Below, piece by piece: positions 8,114-16,479 of a stretch of DNA of 64,000 nucleotides. The translations under genes and the position numbers were made by a program. How positions within the stretch are numbered: the first letter of the stretch is position 1; each line of letters begins with the position of its first letter. Below the pieces are notes generated by a model. It was not told the DNA's origin, searched no databases, and saw nothing but the letters and a program-made list of their open reading frames with translations. Where the stretch lies: NCBI RefSeq assembly GCF_003268675.1, contig NZ_CP029378.1, positions 3,286,001 through 3,350,000 of the forward strand, in the 5' to 3' direction. This stretch comes from Streptomyces bacillaris (GTDB lineage: Bacteria > Actinomycetota > Actinomycetes > Streptomycetales > Streptomycetaceae).

Positions 8114-9229
8114 CTACCGGGCGGGCGCTACGGGCAGGGTGACCTCGAAGCAGCAGCCGCCCTCCACGTTGCGGACGGCGGCCCTCCCCTGGTGTGCCTC
8201 GACGATCCCCGCCACGATGGCCAGCCCGAGCCCCGCCCCGGTCGGCGGCGTCCGGGCGTGGTTGCCGCGCCAGCCCGTGTCGAAGACGCGCGGCAGGTCC
8301 TCCTCAGGGATGCCGCCGCAACCGTCGGTCACCGAGAGGACGACGTCCCCACCGGTGCGCCGGGCCGCCACCGCGACGGTGCCGTCGGCCGGGGTACGGC
8401 GGATCGCGTTCACCAGGAGGTTGCCGAGCACGCGGCTCATCTCCTTGCCGTCGACCTCCACCGGCGCGTGGTCGACCTTCGCACCGACCAGGCGTACGCA
8501 GCGCTCCTCGGCAAGGGCGTCGGCCCCGGCCAGGGCGTCGGCGACGAGGTCGTAGACGGAGACGCGGGCGAGGCTCAGGGCCAGGGCCCCCGCGTGGATG
8601 CGGGACAACTCGAAGAGGTCACCGACCAGGGTGTCGAGGTGCTCGACCTCGGCGCGGATCTGGCGCAGATAGCGCTCGGGGTCGGCCGCCACGCCGTCCT
8701 CCAGCGCCTCGGACATGGCACGCAGGCCGGCGAGCGGAGTCCGGAGGTCGTGTGAGATCCAGGCCACCAGTTCGCGCCGGGAGTGCTCCAGGGCGCGTTC
8801 GCGGTTCCGGGACTCCGCCAGCCGGGCACTACTGGCCTCCAGTTCTGCGCTCAGGGCCGTCAGTTCCGCGGTGGCCGCCTGCGCGGGCACGGGAAAGGTG
8901 CCGCCCTCGCCGAACGAGCGGGCTGCCTCGGTCAGCGCCACGCTGCGGGCGACCACCCAGCGGCCGAGCAGCAGCGCGGTCGGGAGCGAGACGGCGGCGG
9001 CCATCGCCACGACGATGACGACGACGTTCAGGTCGTGCCTCGACAGGAACATCTCCCAGGCCACGGCCAGTGTTCCCAACAGCATCGCGAGGACCGCGAC
9101 AGCCGCCACGACCGTGAGAACGACCACCAGGGATCGGCGCCTCAGCAACCGCAGGGCCAGGGCTCCGAGCAGACCGGCCACCGCGGCCCCCAGAAAGGCC
9201 AGGAGGGCGATGACGAGGATGTCCAGCAT
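8114..9229 (-). CDS. Sensor histidine kinase
   Basis: The 371-residue membrane kinase pairs with the response regulator encoded just upstream (6-bp gap). Three hydrophobic segments occupy residues ~1-29, 33-58 and 66-90, leaving little extracellular loop, so it probably senses the membrane or an intramembrane cue. A linker leads to the HisKA motif SHDLRTPLAGLR with phospho-acceptor His160. The ATPase domain follows: the N-box in LGNLLVNAI, DGCGGI, and GAGLGLAIV as the G2 box. The order regulator-kinase is usual for OmpR-type systems. Confidence 0.9.
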   Translation of the reverse strand: MLDILVIALLAFLGAAVAGLLGALALRLLRRRSLVVVLTVVAAVAVLAMLLGTLAVAWEMFLSRHDLNVVVIVVAMAAAVSLPTALLLGRWVVARSVALTEAARSFGEGGTFPVPAQAATAELTALSAELEASSARLAESRNRERALEHSRRELVAWISHDLRTPLAGLRAMSEALEDGVAADPERYLRQIRAEVEHLDTLVGDLFELSRIHAGALALSLARVSVYDLVADALAGADALAEERCVRLVGAKVDHAPVEVDGKEMSRVLGNLLVNAIRRTPADGTVAVAARRTGGDVVLSVTDGCGGIPEEDLPRVFDTGWRGNHARTPPTGAGLGLAIVAGIVEAHQGRAAVRNVEGGCCFEVTLPVAPAR

Positions 9230-9235
9230 GGCAGT

Positions 9236-10156
9236 TCAGCCTTCGGCCGTCGCGGAGCACCCGGGTCGATCGAGTCGGTCGGTTCGCGCGGGAGGGACAG
9301 GGCCGTCCGGCGGGCCGGGCGGCATGGGCCGGCGGCCGAGCACTCCGGACCCGCTCACGTCGCTGACATCCCCGGCATACCCGGTGAGTCCGGCGCCCTC
9401 GCCTCCCTCGCCGCCCTCGCCTCCCTCGCCGCCCCCGGCGCCCTCGTCGCACCCGGCGTCGAGGCGGTAGCCCATCCCCCACACCGTCCGGATCAGCCGC
9501 GGCCGGGCAGGGTCGTCCTCGACCTTCCCGCGCAACCTGCGGATATGGACGGTGACGGTAGACAGGTCGCCGAACTGCCAGCCCCACACCTCACGCATCA
9601 GTTCCTCTCGGCCCACCACCCGCCCCGGGTTGCGCAGGAGGAAGACCAGCAGGTCGAACTCCCTCATGGTCAGGGCCAGGTCGTCCCCTCCCTTGGAGAC
9701 GTGGCGTGCCGCCGGGTCCACCCGGAGGCCGCCCACCAGCATCGGTGCCCCGGAGACGGCTGCCGGGCCGGTACGGCTGCGGCGGAGTACCGACTCGACG
9801 CGCAGGACGAGTTCGCGAGGGCTGAAGGGCTTGGTGACGTAGTCGTCCGCCCCCACCTCCAGGCCGAGGATCCGGTCGTCCTCGTCTCCGCGCGCCGTGA
9901 GCATGATGACCGGCACCGGGCCCTCTGCGCGGAGCCGACGGCAGACCTCCAGGCCGTCCATGCCCGGCAGCATCAGGTCCAGGACCACCAGGTCGGGCCG
10001 GTGCCGCGCGGCGCACTCCAGGGCCGCCGCGCCGTCGTCGGCGCGGGTGACCTCGTAGCCGGCGCGCCCCAGGTAGCCCGCGACGACCTCGGCCACGGTC
10101 AGGTCGTCGTCCACGACGAGCACACGGAGCCCTGCGTCCGGCGGTGGTGTCTGCAT
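9236..10156 (-). CDS. OmpR-family response regulator with long low-complexity tail
   Basis: The receiver domain shows the acidic triad RVLVVDDD, phospho-acceptor Asp60 in VVLDLMLPG and the Lys in DYVTKPF. A winged-helix domain follows (TMREFDLLVFLLRNPGRVV, then LSTVTVHIRRLRGKVEDD and LIRTVWGMGYRLDA). Unlike most OmpR regulators it continues ~75 residues beyond GYRLDA with GGEGGEGGEGGEG and a Pro-rich end. ATG 10156 fits the family; ATG 10213 has a better-spaced AGGAA and would add 19 residues. Cotranscribed with the kinase and divergent from the DM13 gene. Confidence 0.9.
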   Translation of the reverse strand: MQTPPPDAGLRVLVVDDDLTVAEVVAGYLGRAGYEVTRADDGAAALECAARHRPDLVVLDLMLPGMDGLEVCRRLRAEGPVPVIMLTARGDEDDRILGLEVGADDYVTKPFSPRELVLRVESVLRRSRTGPAAVSGAPMLVGGLRVDPAARHVSKGGDDLALTMREFDLLVFLLRNPGRVVGREELMREVWGWQFGDLSTVTVHIRRLRGKVEDDPARPRLIRTVWGMGYRLDAGCDEGAGGGEGGEGGEGGEGAGLTGYAGDVSDVSGSGVLGRRPMPPGPPDGPVPPARTDRLDRPGCSATAEG

Positions 10157-10355
10157 GGGTCCAGCCTCGCACCGCCCGGGGCCGACCGGGCCGCCAGGCC
10201 CCGGTGCGACCATCGGCGTTCCTGTTTCGTAAGAATCTGAAGTCCGTTGTGTCCCGTCGTCTTCCCTAGGGTGGTTTCCGCGCCTCCCGCGCTCTCCGAG
10301 GCAGTCCCCCGCCGCGGCGGGGGCCCGTCCGGCCGGCCGACGAAGATGAGGAACC

Positions 10356-10945
10356 ATGACCATGCCCGACCCGACGCCCCGAGACACGCGGAAGCGACGG
10401 CGCCCGAGTGCGCCGGTGATCACCGGCGCGGTGATCGCCTTCGCTCTGGTGGCGACCGCGGGACTGTACTGGTTCCAGCCCTGGAAGCTGTGGCAGGACG
10501 AGACGGTACGGGAGGAACTCGCCGTACCCAGCGTGCCGCCACCGACGGCTCCCCCCGCCCCGGCGACCCCTCACCCACGGCGCCCCCCGGGCCGAAGACC
10601 CTGGCCACCGGCGAGCTGATCAGCCACGAGCACCCCACGACCGGCACGGTGAAGGTGGTGCTCCTGCCTGACGGCTCACGCACGCTGCGCCTGGAGAACC
10701 TGGACACCAGCAACGGTCCCGACCTGCGGGTGTGGATCACCGACGCCCCGGTCAAGGAGGGGAGAGCGGGGTGGCACGTGTTCGACGACGGCGCGTACGA
10801 AAGCCTCGGCAAGCTCAAGGGCAACAAGGGCGACCAGAACTACGCGCTGCCGGACGAGATCGACCTGAACCGGTTCACCAGCGTGAGCATCTGGTGCGCG
10901 CGCTTCAGCGTCTCCTTCGGGGCCGCCGAGCTGGCCACCGTCTGA
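10356..10945 (+). pseudogene. DM13-domain membrane-anchored protein, frame broken by one base
   Basis: ATG 10356 starts a protein with one N-terminal membrane segment (APVITGAVIAFALVATAGLYW) and a Pro-rich linker. The frame then runs out at 10619, but the next frame continues the same protein: PSPTAPPGPKTLATGELISH followed by a DM13 domain (GTVKVVLLPDGSRTLRLENL, LRVWITDAPV, VSIWCARFSVSFGAAEL) to the stop at 10945. One missing C in the CCCC run at 10567-10570 would join both parts. DM13 domains are proposed to act in electron transfer through a conserved Cys, present here in IWCARF. The gene is divergent from the two-component system and could be its target. Confidence 0.75.
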
Positions 10946-10951
10946 CATCGA

Positions 10952-10993
10952 CCGGTCGGGCGGGCCCGGTGGTCGCAGGGGGCGCCCGACCGG
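10952..10993 (+). terminator. Hairpin after the DM13 gene
   Basis: CCGGTCGGGCG (10952-10962) pairs with CGCCCGACCGG (10983-10993), an 11-bp perfect stem seven bases past the stop codon. There is no T-tract, as is common for Streptomyces terminators. Confidence 0.5.
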
Positions 10994-11097
10994 CTCGGCC
11001 TCCTGCTGATGCACCCCGGCCGGCCACATGCTCACGGGCCCCGACCCACGCACGGCCCAAGGCCCCTGGCCGCACGCACAGCCAGGGCCCACGTACC

Positions 11098-12212
11098 TCA
11101 CGTTCCCACCCAACCCCGAGCGGGCCGGACGACCTCCGACGGCTCCCGCAGCCACACCTGCTGCCCCCGGCTGGTCACGGTCAGCCCGAACTGGTCGGCG
11201 CCGGGGCGCCCCGCCGACTCGTACTCCCACCAGACCTGTTCGATCTCCTCCCAGAGGAGGCCAGGTCCGTACTGCCACACCTCCGCCCCCGTGGCGGCCG
11301 TGGCGGCGGCTCCGTCCTCGCGGGTGACCCAGACCTGGGCGCCGTCGGCGGTGTCCTGGTGGATGAGGCGTACGCCGGGCAGCCGTGCCCCCGCGTACAG
11401 CGCGAACCCGAGGTCGAGCAGCCGGACGGGGTCCAGGCCGCCGCACGGGCCCGCCCCTTGCCCCGTACCTCGTGGAGATCGGGCACCCGATGGGACCGCA
11501 TCGGCATGTACGTCGCGCCGCCGCAGAACGGCCCCACCGCCGTACCGTCCTCCCGGACCTCCAACCGGACCAGAGCACCCGACCAGAACGCACGGGCGAG
11601 CGGGGCGACGACGATCCCGCCCGGCCGAACCTGCCGCAGCAGCGCGTACGGGACGTACCTCAACGCGCAGGTGGCGATCAGCCGGTCCACCGGGCCCAGC
11701 CCCGGCCACGGCTGCTCACCGTCCCCGACCCGCAGGTGGGGACGGTACCCAGCCTGGGCCAAGGCCTCCGCCGCCTGCTCGGCGACCACGGGGTCCAGCT
11801 CGACGCTGTGGACCAGGTCGTCCCCGAGCCGCTCGCAGAGCAGGGCGGCGACGTAACCCGTGCCGGTCCCCACCTCCAGCACCCGCGACCCGTGCTCCAC
11901 CTGGAGCAGTCCGAGCATCCGGGCCGTCATCGAGGGCATGGAGTTCGACGACGTGGCGATACCGGGTCCGCCTTCGGCCCCGTCGTCGAGCTGCGTGACC
12001 ACCGGCTCGTCGCTGTTCACCAGCGCCAGCCACTCGTCCGCCTCCACGACCGGTACGCACCGGTCCGGCAACTGACGCCAGACCCGCTCCGGTACGAACC
12101 GGCTGCGGGGTACGGCCTCGAACACCCGCCGCCACCGAGCGGTGAGTAACCCCCGGTCGGCCAAGTCCTGTACCAGGGCCGGGTACGTGCGTGCCTGACG
12201 AGCGGCGCTCAC
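11098..12212 (-). pseudogene. Protein-L-isoaspartate O-methyltransferase-like enzyme (RiPP-type), one apparent frameshift
   Basis: The first frame encodes a PIMT fold: SSNSMPSMTARMLGLLQ, SAM motif I VLEVGTGTGYVAALL, HSVELDPVVAEQAAE and GVVAPL-like motifs (GGIVVAPLARAFWSG). Around 11441-11446 the sequence changes frame; the following frame continues sensibly with VRLLDLGFALYAGARLPGVR ... LWEEIEQVWWEYESAGRPGA ... GLTVTSRGQQVWLREP to the stop at 11098. Restoring one base gives ~371 residues. Repair PIMTs are ~210-230 residues; C-terminal extensions like this one are known from methyltransferases that form aspartimide in ribosomal peptides. The GTG start at 12212 overlaps the stop of the upstream 45-residue peptide gene (GTGA). 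Confidence 0.7.
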
Positions 12213-12346
12213 GGCTGCGGGGCGTACGTGGGGCGGCTGCCGTCCGGAGACGGCTTCGGCTCCGAGGGCGGTGTCCACGGCTTGTCCGACGGCGGCCCGG
12301 CGTGCTTGCCGCCGTCGGCAGGCCAGGGGTAGTGATCATCGTTCAT
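12209..12346 (-). CDS. 45-residue Pro-rich peptide with two Asp-Gly motifs (candidate modified-peptide precursor)
   Basis: The peptide begins MNDDHYPWPADGGKH, is rich in Pro, Lys and Asp, has no Cys, and carries Asp-Gly at residues 11-12 and 35-36, the classical aspartimide-prone dipeptide. Its stop codon overlaps the GTG of the PIMT-like methyltransferase (GTGA), and its own start overlaps the preceding small gene by 11 bp; GAGGAG lies directly before the ATG. Size, coupling and composition fit a substrate peptide for the methyltransferase. It was found by reading the frame between the two genes; an alternative is a small protein of unrelated function. Confidence 0.55.
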   Translation of the reverse strand: MNDDHYPWPADGGKHAGPPSDKPWTPPSEPKPSPDGSRPTYAPQP

Positions 12347-12560
12347 CTCCTCTGTTCATTCGCTGTGTTGAGGTTCCGAGGTGGTGGAGCCGGTAGATCC
12401 CGTACGGCGGAAAGACGTCGACGCGACGCGGGCAGCCGCCCTCGGCACACCCGCGGCACAGAAGATCCCGACCGCGAACGGTGTGCCGTACGGCGGTGAC
12501 CGGGTCCCGCCAACACGCCTCGCACGTACGGACATCGGTGGGCGACAGGCGGATGCTCAT
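12336..12560 (-). CDS. Small zinc-ribbon-like protein (74 aa)
   Basis: ATG 12560 overlaps the stop of the preceding gene (ATGA). The protein starts MSIRLSPTDVRTCEACWRDP and has two CxxC knuckles (CEAC at residues 13-16; CRGC at 35-38) plus a further Cys (GGCPRR), a zinc-ribbon arrangement. The C-terminal third has aromatic and His residues (PPYGIYRLHHLG). No specific family is recognised. It is one of three Cys-rich small proteins in the same coupled chain as the PIMT-like enzyme. Confidence 0.6.
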   Translation of the reverse strand: MSIRLSPTDVRTCEACWRDPVTAVRHTVRGRDLLCRGCAEGGCPRRVDVFPPYGIYRLHHLGTSTQRMNRGDER

Positions 12561-12847
12561 CCAACGGCCCTCGGATCGACGTCCACGGCATGGCACGAGC
12601 ACGCGCACCCCGGCTGCCGGCAAACGGCGTGCACGTGATCCAGGCCGGACACCAGGGCGCTGCGGCAGATGATGCTGTACGGGCCGTTCGCCCCAGCCGA
12701 CAGCCCGCCCACGTGCGCGTCGGCCCCGTCAGCCGAAGCGGTCAGAGCAGCGTGTCGAAGCAGCGTCACCCCGTGCTCCGGGCAGTGAGCCCCCGTGTCG
12801 TCCTCGACGGGGAAGTCGTGCGCATCGGCTACCGCGTAACACCTCAT
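12557..12847 (-). CDS. Small Cys/His-rich protein, DUF7848-like (96 aa)
   Basis: ATG 12847 overlaps the previous stop (ATGA) and the gene ends in another ATGA overlap, so it is translationally coupled on both sides. Cys3 (MRCYAV), a HCPEHG motif and a dense C-terminal set (VCRQPGCACSCHAVD) suggest metal binding. The MRCY start resembles Streptomyces DUF7848 proteins found beside HTH regulators; that match is from memory and only partial. Function unknown. Confidence 0.6.
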   Translation of the reverse strand: MRCYAVADAHDFPVEDDTGAHCPEHGVTLLRHAALTASADGADAHVGGLSAGANGPYSIICRSALVSGLDHVHAVCRQPGCACSCHAVDVDPRAVG

Positions 12848-13020
12848 CGACGCCTCTCCCGCCAAGCTTGGCGGAGTGCGGCAACTGCCGGACAGGGGGC
12901 TCCTGCGCGACAGGCGGAGCACGTCACCGAATGCCTCAGGAGCGTGCGGTACGCCATATCGTCCGCTCCCCTCGCGGCGATGTCCCGCCCGGCAGCTTCC
13001 TTACGTAAGGGGATGGTCAT
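12844..13020 (-). CDS. Small Cys-containing protein (58 aa), first gene of the PIMT chain
   Basis: ATG 13020 follows GGAGGAG at 5 nt, the clearest ribosome-binding site of the chain. The product begins MTIPLRKEAAGRD and ends with a TCSACRAGAPCPAVAALRQA segment and WRERRR; CSAC plus a third Cys could hold a metal. It lies 90 bp after the XRE gene, with a 19-bp palindrome in the gap. No family recognised. Confidence 0.6.
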   Translation of the reverse strand: MTIPLRKEAAGRDIAARGADDMAYRTLLRHSVTCSACRAGAPCPAVAALRQAWRERRR

Positions 13021-13079
13021 CCGGTCTCCTCCAGCTGTGTCGCGGACAGCCAAAGCATCGGCCTTCAGGAGCAACGCAA

Positions 13080-13098
13080 CTGCTACAGCGTGTAGCAG
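13080..13098. promoter_or_regulatory. 19-bp palindrome, likely operator of the PIMT-peptide chain
   Basis: CTGCTACA-GCG-TGTAGCAG is a perfect inverted repeat with a 3-bp centre. It sits in the 90-bp gap between the XRE regulator gene and the first small gene of the chain, where a promoter for that chain would be. The adjacent XRE protein is the natural candidate to bind it. Confidence 0.55.
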
Positions 13099-13110
13099 CA
13101 GGCGATCGTC

Positions 13111-14373
13111 CTAGACGGCACCGACCCAACGGGCGAAATGCGACAGGCTCTCGGCATCGGAGCGATGGAACCGGCGTAGGTTCCCGGCGACTTCGCGGGC
13201 CCAGGGGTGTTCGCGCGTATGTTGCGGGGCTACAGCACGCGCCGCTTTCAGGCTGGCGAAGGCATCGGCAGGTCGACCTGCCCACTCCTGCGCCCTTGCC
13301 AGGTCGATGTAGAACCCGCTTCGGCGCTCGGCCGGCAGGTCGTCGCCGGGTTTCCACGCGTGGGCTGCGCTCAGGGCGCGGTCGGCGTATCCAGGCCCCA
13401 GGCCGACGGCCACGGAGACCTCGTGGACACGGACACTCCCGGGGCCGAATGCCGTGCCGAAGTACGTTCCTTCGAGGGCGACTTGTTCGCCGAGACGTCG
13501 GGCGTACGCCATGTGGGTCTCGGCCGCGTCCACGCTCCCGGCGCGACTCGCCATCACGGCGGCTCTCATGTGCAGGGCGCCGAGCACAGCGCTCTCCGTA
13601 CGTCCGGTCGGCGGCGGCGCGGCCTCGATGGCCCGCTCCAGCGAAACGAGGCCGGCCTCATGTGCGCAAGCCGCGAAGAACGTCTCGGCCCGTACGTAGG
13701 AGGCGCTCGCCTGGACAAGAGGGTCAGCAGCCCAGTCAGCTGCCCAGCGCATCAGCTCGATGAGCCGCGCGGAGAGATCATGTGCCCCGTGTTTGTAGGC
13801 GACGGCATCAGCAGTGCGAGCGGCAGAGGCCAGTAACCGCGCGGCATCACGGTGTTCGGCTCCGGGGGCGGTGTGAACGTAGCGAAGGGCATCGGCCAAC
13901 AGGCCTGGGAGAGCCGTGGCGATGCGGCCGTACTGGGCACTGAGCCTCCATCCCACGGCGGTCGCGATTTCGTCGGCCAGTTGCCCCGGGGGACGAGTGG
14001 GCCGGCCCAGTGGTAGGTCGTATCCAGCGATCACCTCCGACAGGGCGGGAAGCGCCCGGTGGACGCGCCGCTCCGTGCCGACGTATCCCGTTCGCAGGTG
14101 CGCGGCTTCCACACCGAGGGCGTCGGCGATCGCCTCCAGTACGTCGTCGCCGGGGCGGCGGGCACCTCGCTCGACGGACCGAACCGTCGCGTATGAGACG
14201 TGAGCGGCTGCGGCGAGGGCGGTCTGCGTGAGGCGGCGGGCACCTCGCTCGACGGACCGAACCGTCGCGTATGAGACGTGAGCGGCTGCGGCGAGGGCGG
14301 TCTGCGTGAGGCGGCGTGCACGGCGGCGGGCGGCAATGCGCTCACCGATCGCACGAGGGCTGTCGTCGAACAC
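13111..14373 (-). CDS. XRE-family HTH regulator with duplicated HTH segment
   Basis: A ~420-residue regulator: N-terminal HTH (residues ~8-85) followed by a helical, TPR-like region of ~330 residues, a layout common in Streptomyces regulators next to small DUF proteins. The core RRLTQTALAAAAHVSYATVR plus SVERGA occurs twice in tandem because of an exact 78-bp DNA duplication, adding 26 residues inside the DNA-binding domain. The start is GTG 14373; a TACGTT hexamer lies 6 nt upstream, as in a leaderless transcript. The likely target is the palindrome at 13080-13098. Confidence 0.8.
   Translation of the reverse strand: MFDDSPRAIGERIAARRRARRLTQTALAAAAHVSYATVRSVERGARRLTQTALAAAAHVSYATVRSVERGARRPGDDVLEAIADALGVEAAHLRTGYVGTERRVHRALPALSEVIAGYDLPLGRPTRPPGQLADEIATAVGWRLSAQYGRIATALPGLLADALRYVHTAPGAEHRDAARLLASAARTADAVAYKHGAHDLSARLIELMRWAADWAADPLVQASASYVRAETFFAACAHEAGLVSLERAIEAAPPPTGRTESAVLGALHMRAAVMASRAGSVDAAETHMAYARRLGEQVALEGTYFGTAFGPGSVRVHEVSVAVGLGPGYADRALSAAHAWKPGDDLPAERRSGFYIDLARAQEWAGRPADAFASLKAARAVAPQHTREHPWAREVAGNLRRFHRSDAESLSHFARWVGAV
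14161..14316. repeat. Exact 78-bp tandem duplication inside the XRE gene
   Basis: 14161-14238 is repeated without visible change in 14239-14316; the identity extends a few bases leftwards (GCGGCG). The unit is 26 codons, so the frame is kept. Perfect identity points to a very recent event or an assembly artefact. Confidence 0.9.
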
Positions 14374-14417
14374 TCACTCAACGTACCCATGCGGTGGCGA
14401 CACCGGTGTCCGTTCGC

Positions 14418-15056
14418 CTATTCCTCCACGATCGCCGCCAGCTCGACGAGGGATTCGACCACCCAGTCGGCCTCTTCACGGACACGCCGGTCGTTCGCCC
14501 ACAGGTGCCCCCACGGACCGCGTCGAAGGTGCGCGGTGCGCAGCCCGGCCTCGGCGGCGGGGAACGTGTCGTTCGCGGGGTGATCCCCGACGTACACGGT
14601 GTCCTTCGCGGGAGCACCGGACGCATCGAGCACCCGCGCGAAGAACTCCGCCGAAGGCTTGGCGCAGCCCCACTCCTCGGAAGTCGCGACAATATCGGCG
14701 GGCAGGTCCAGCGTCCGGAGCAACTCGCCTGCGCGCGCTGTCTGGTTGCCAGCGACGACGACACGCATGCCGCGTGCTTGAAGCCGGGTGAGCGCGGGGC
14801 GGACGTCCTCGTACAGATCGGACTCGTCGAGGTGCTCGCCCCGCCCGGCGGCCTCTCGGGCAGCGTATTCGGCAGGAATATCGATACCTGGTCTCACGAG
14901 CTTCAGGGCTTCGGAGTTGTCGAGCCCTTGAGCAGTGACGGCACCGACCAGAGCCGACAGAGTGTGCCTGGGGGTGCCGAGCCAGTCGGCCCAGGAACCC
15001 CAGTATCGGTCGTCGCGGACGAGGGTCTCACCGATGTCGAACACGAACGTCTTCAC
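14418..15056 (-). CDS. HAD-family hydrolase (copy 1)
   Basis: The 212-residue product has the HAD motifs: FVFDIGETL with nucleophile Asp, VVVAGNQTA for motif II, Lys in GCAKPSAEFF and VYVGDHPANDT for motif IV. The second Asp of the usual DxD pair is Gly (D-I-G-E-T), seen in several HAD subfamilies and likely to affect acid catalysis. Substrate unknown. The GTG start at 15056 lies 6 nt after TAGGCT, suggesting a leaderless transcript. It is clearly paralogous to the next gene. Confidence 0.85.
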   Translation of the reverse strand: MKTFVFDIGETLVRDDRYWGSWADWLGTPRHTLSALVGAVTAQGLDNSEALKLVRPGIDIPAEYAAREAAGRGEHLDESDLYEDVRPALTRLQARGMRVVVAGNQTARAGELLRTLDLPADIVATSEEWGCAKPSAEFFARVLDASGAPAKDTVYVGDHPANDTFPAAEAGLRTAHLRRGPWGHLWANDRRVREEADWVVESLVELAAIVEE

Positions 15057-15255
15057 GCGACGAGCCTACGTACGGTTCCGGATCGCGGCACGCGGCGTCG
15101 GCCACCGGCTCATCCAGCCCGACGAGGACGGAGAGCAAACCGGAGCCCGGCGATATCGGACGGTCGATGGGGGAGCTGGAGGGCGCTCAGTACGTGATCC
15201 GCCCCGCCGAGAGCGACATCTCAGGGCGTCCGCCCCCGCAACTGGTCGCCGAATT

Positions 15256-15918
15256 TCAGGGCTCTCGGACGTTGAACTGCTGGATCAGAGGTGACAGTTC
15301 GAGGAGGCTCTCCACCCGGAAGGTGGGGAGCCTCCTCGCCTCCTCCGTCTCCCACTGGATCGTCGCCCAAGGCCCGCGGTGCACGAGCGCCGTACGCATG
15401 CCTGCCGCGACGGCGGGCCGGAGGTCGTTGTCGACGCGGTCACCGACGTAGAGAATCTCGCTGGGCTCGGCCGGAACTACCTCGGCGACGCGCACGAAGA
15501 ACTCGGGGTCGGGTTTCGACGCGCCCCAGTCGTCCGAGGTGCCGATCAGGTCGACATCCTGGGCGAACAGACTTCTCAGGATGCCGCCCGCCCGGACCGT
15601 CTGGTTACCCGCGATACCGAGCCAGAGGCCGTCCGCACGCAACGCTGCCAGGGAGTCGCGTACGTCGGGGTACAGGTCCGACTCGTCGAAGTGCTCCGGT
15701 TGCCCGGCGACTGCCCGTGCCTCTCGCTCGGCGTAGAGGTCGAAGCCGGGGCGGAAGACCTGGAACGTCTCGCGGTAGTCCCTCCCCTGGGCGATCACTG
15801 CGCCGAACTGCGCGGCAAAGGTGTGGCGGGGGACCCCGAGCCAGTCCGCCCAGGTGCCGTACTCGCGGGTCTCGTCCACCAGGCACTCACCGACGTCGAA
15901 CACCACTGCACGAATCAT
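15256..15918 (-). CDS. HAD-family hydrolase (copy 2)
   Basis: A 220-residue paralogue of the neighbouring HAD gene; both share GSWADWLG/GTWADWLG, PRHT, HLDESDLY/HFDESDLY, AGNQT and YVGD blocks. Motif I is VVFDVGECL, again with Gly instead of the second Asp; Lys is in GASKPDPEFF. ATG 15918 (MIRAVVFD) is chosen over the longer frame because TACGAT lies 6 nt upstream. The pair looks like a local gene duplication. Confidence 0.85.
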   Translation of the reverse strand: MIRAVVFDVGECLVDETREYGTWADWLGVPRHTFAAQFGAVIAQGRDYRETFQVFRPGFDLYAEREARAVAGQPEHFDESDLYPDVRDSLAALRADGLWLGIAGNQTVRAGGILRSLFAQDVDLIGTSDDWGASKPDPEFFVRVAEVVPAEPSEILYVGDRVDNDLRPAVAAGMRTALVHRGPWATIQWETEEARRLPTFRVESLLELSPLIQQFNVREP

Positions 15919-16137
15919 GCCGAGATCGTAAGGGCCGACCGAGTGGCCACGCGAAGGCGGCCCCGCGTCCCCGCGGCGAACCCACACTCCCGGCCCGTCC
16001 GACCAACAGAGAGGGGAGCGTGAGCAACGCTCCGGTGATGTTGGATGGCCAGGGATCAGGAGAAATCAGGTAGCCGATCCGCCTCTCCCACCGAGGCGTG
16101 AGAGGAGCAACTCCTGGCCGGTGACGACCTGTCCGCA

Positions 16138-16479
16138 GTGGGCCGCTTCCTGTACGAGGCGGGCACACTCAGGCACGCCCGCCGCATCGGGTGGTGGATG
16201 GCCGGGGTCCGGGACCCCGAGAGCGTGGCCGAGCACTCGTGGCGTACGGCGCTGATCGCCACGATCATCGCGAAGCTGGAGGGCGCCGACGCGGACAAGC
16301 TGGAGTGCATGCTTCAGGGCATCGAGTACAAGGCCCAGGGTTACGAGAACGCCCAACGCTGGATCGACAACAGCCGGGGGCGTCTCACCACCGAAACCGC
16401 GAACCGGCTGGCGGACGAGCTGCTGGCGCAGGGCAGCATCGACTTGCTGCGATCGGCTCTGGGAGAGGAGCGGGGATAG
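16138..16479 (+). pseudogene. HD-domain phosphohydrolase remnant with internal deletion
   Basis: The reading frame begins GRFLYEAGTLRHARRIGWWM, then GVRDPESVAEHSWRTALIAT, typical for the start of YfbR-like HD proteins. It then jumps after AKLEGAD directly to ADKLECMLQGIEY, which in full-length relatives (~190 aa) lies ~70 residues further on. The HD dyad itself is missing. Upstream of GTG 16138 the codons EEQLLAGDDLSA look homologous but are cut off from a start by TGA. The product (113 aa) would lack the metal site, so I treat it as decayed. Confidence 0.6.

Noticed and set aside
11716..12339. 207-residue minus-strand frame starting behind a well-spaced GAGGAG
   Set aside because: The ribosome-binding site is good, but the product is Arg/Pro/Ser low-complexity and overlaps the PIMT-like frame, which has clear motifs.
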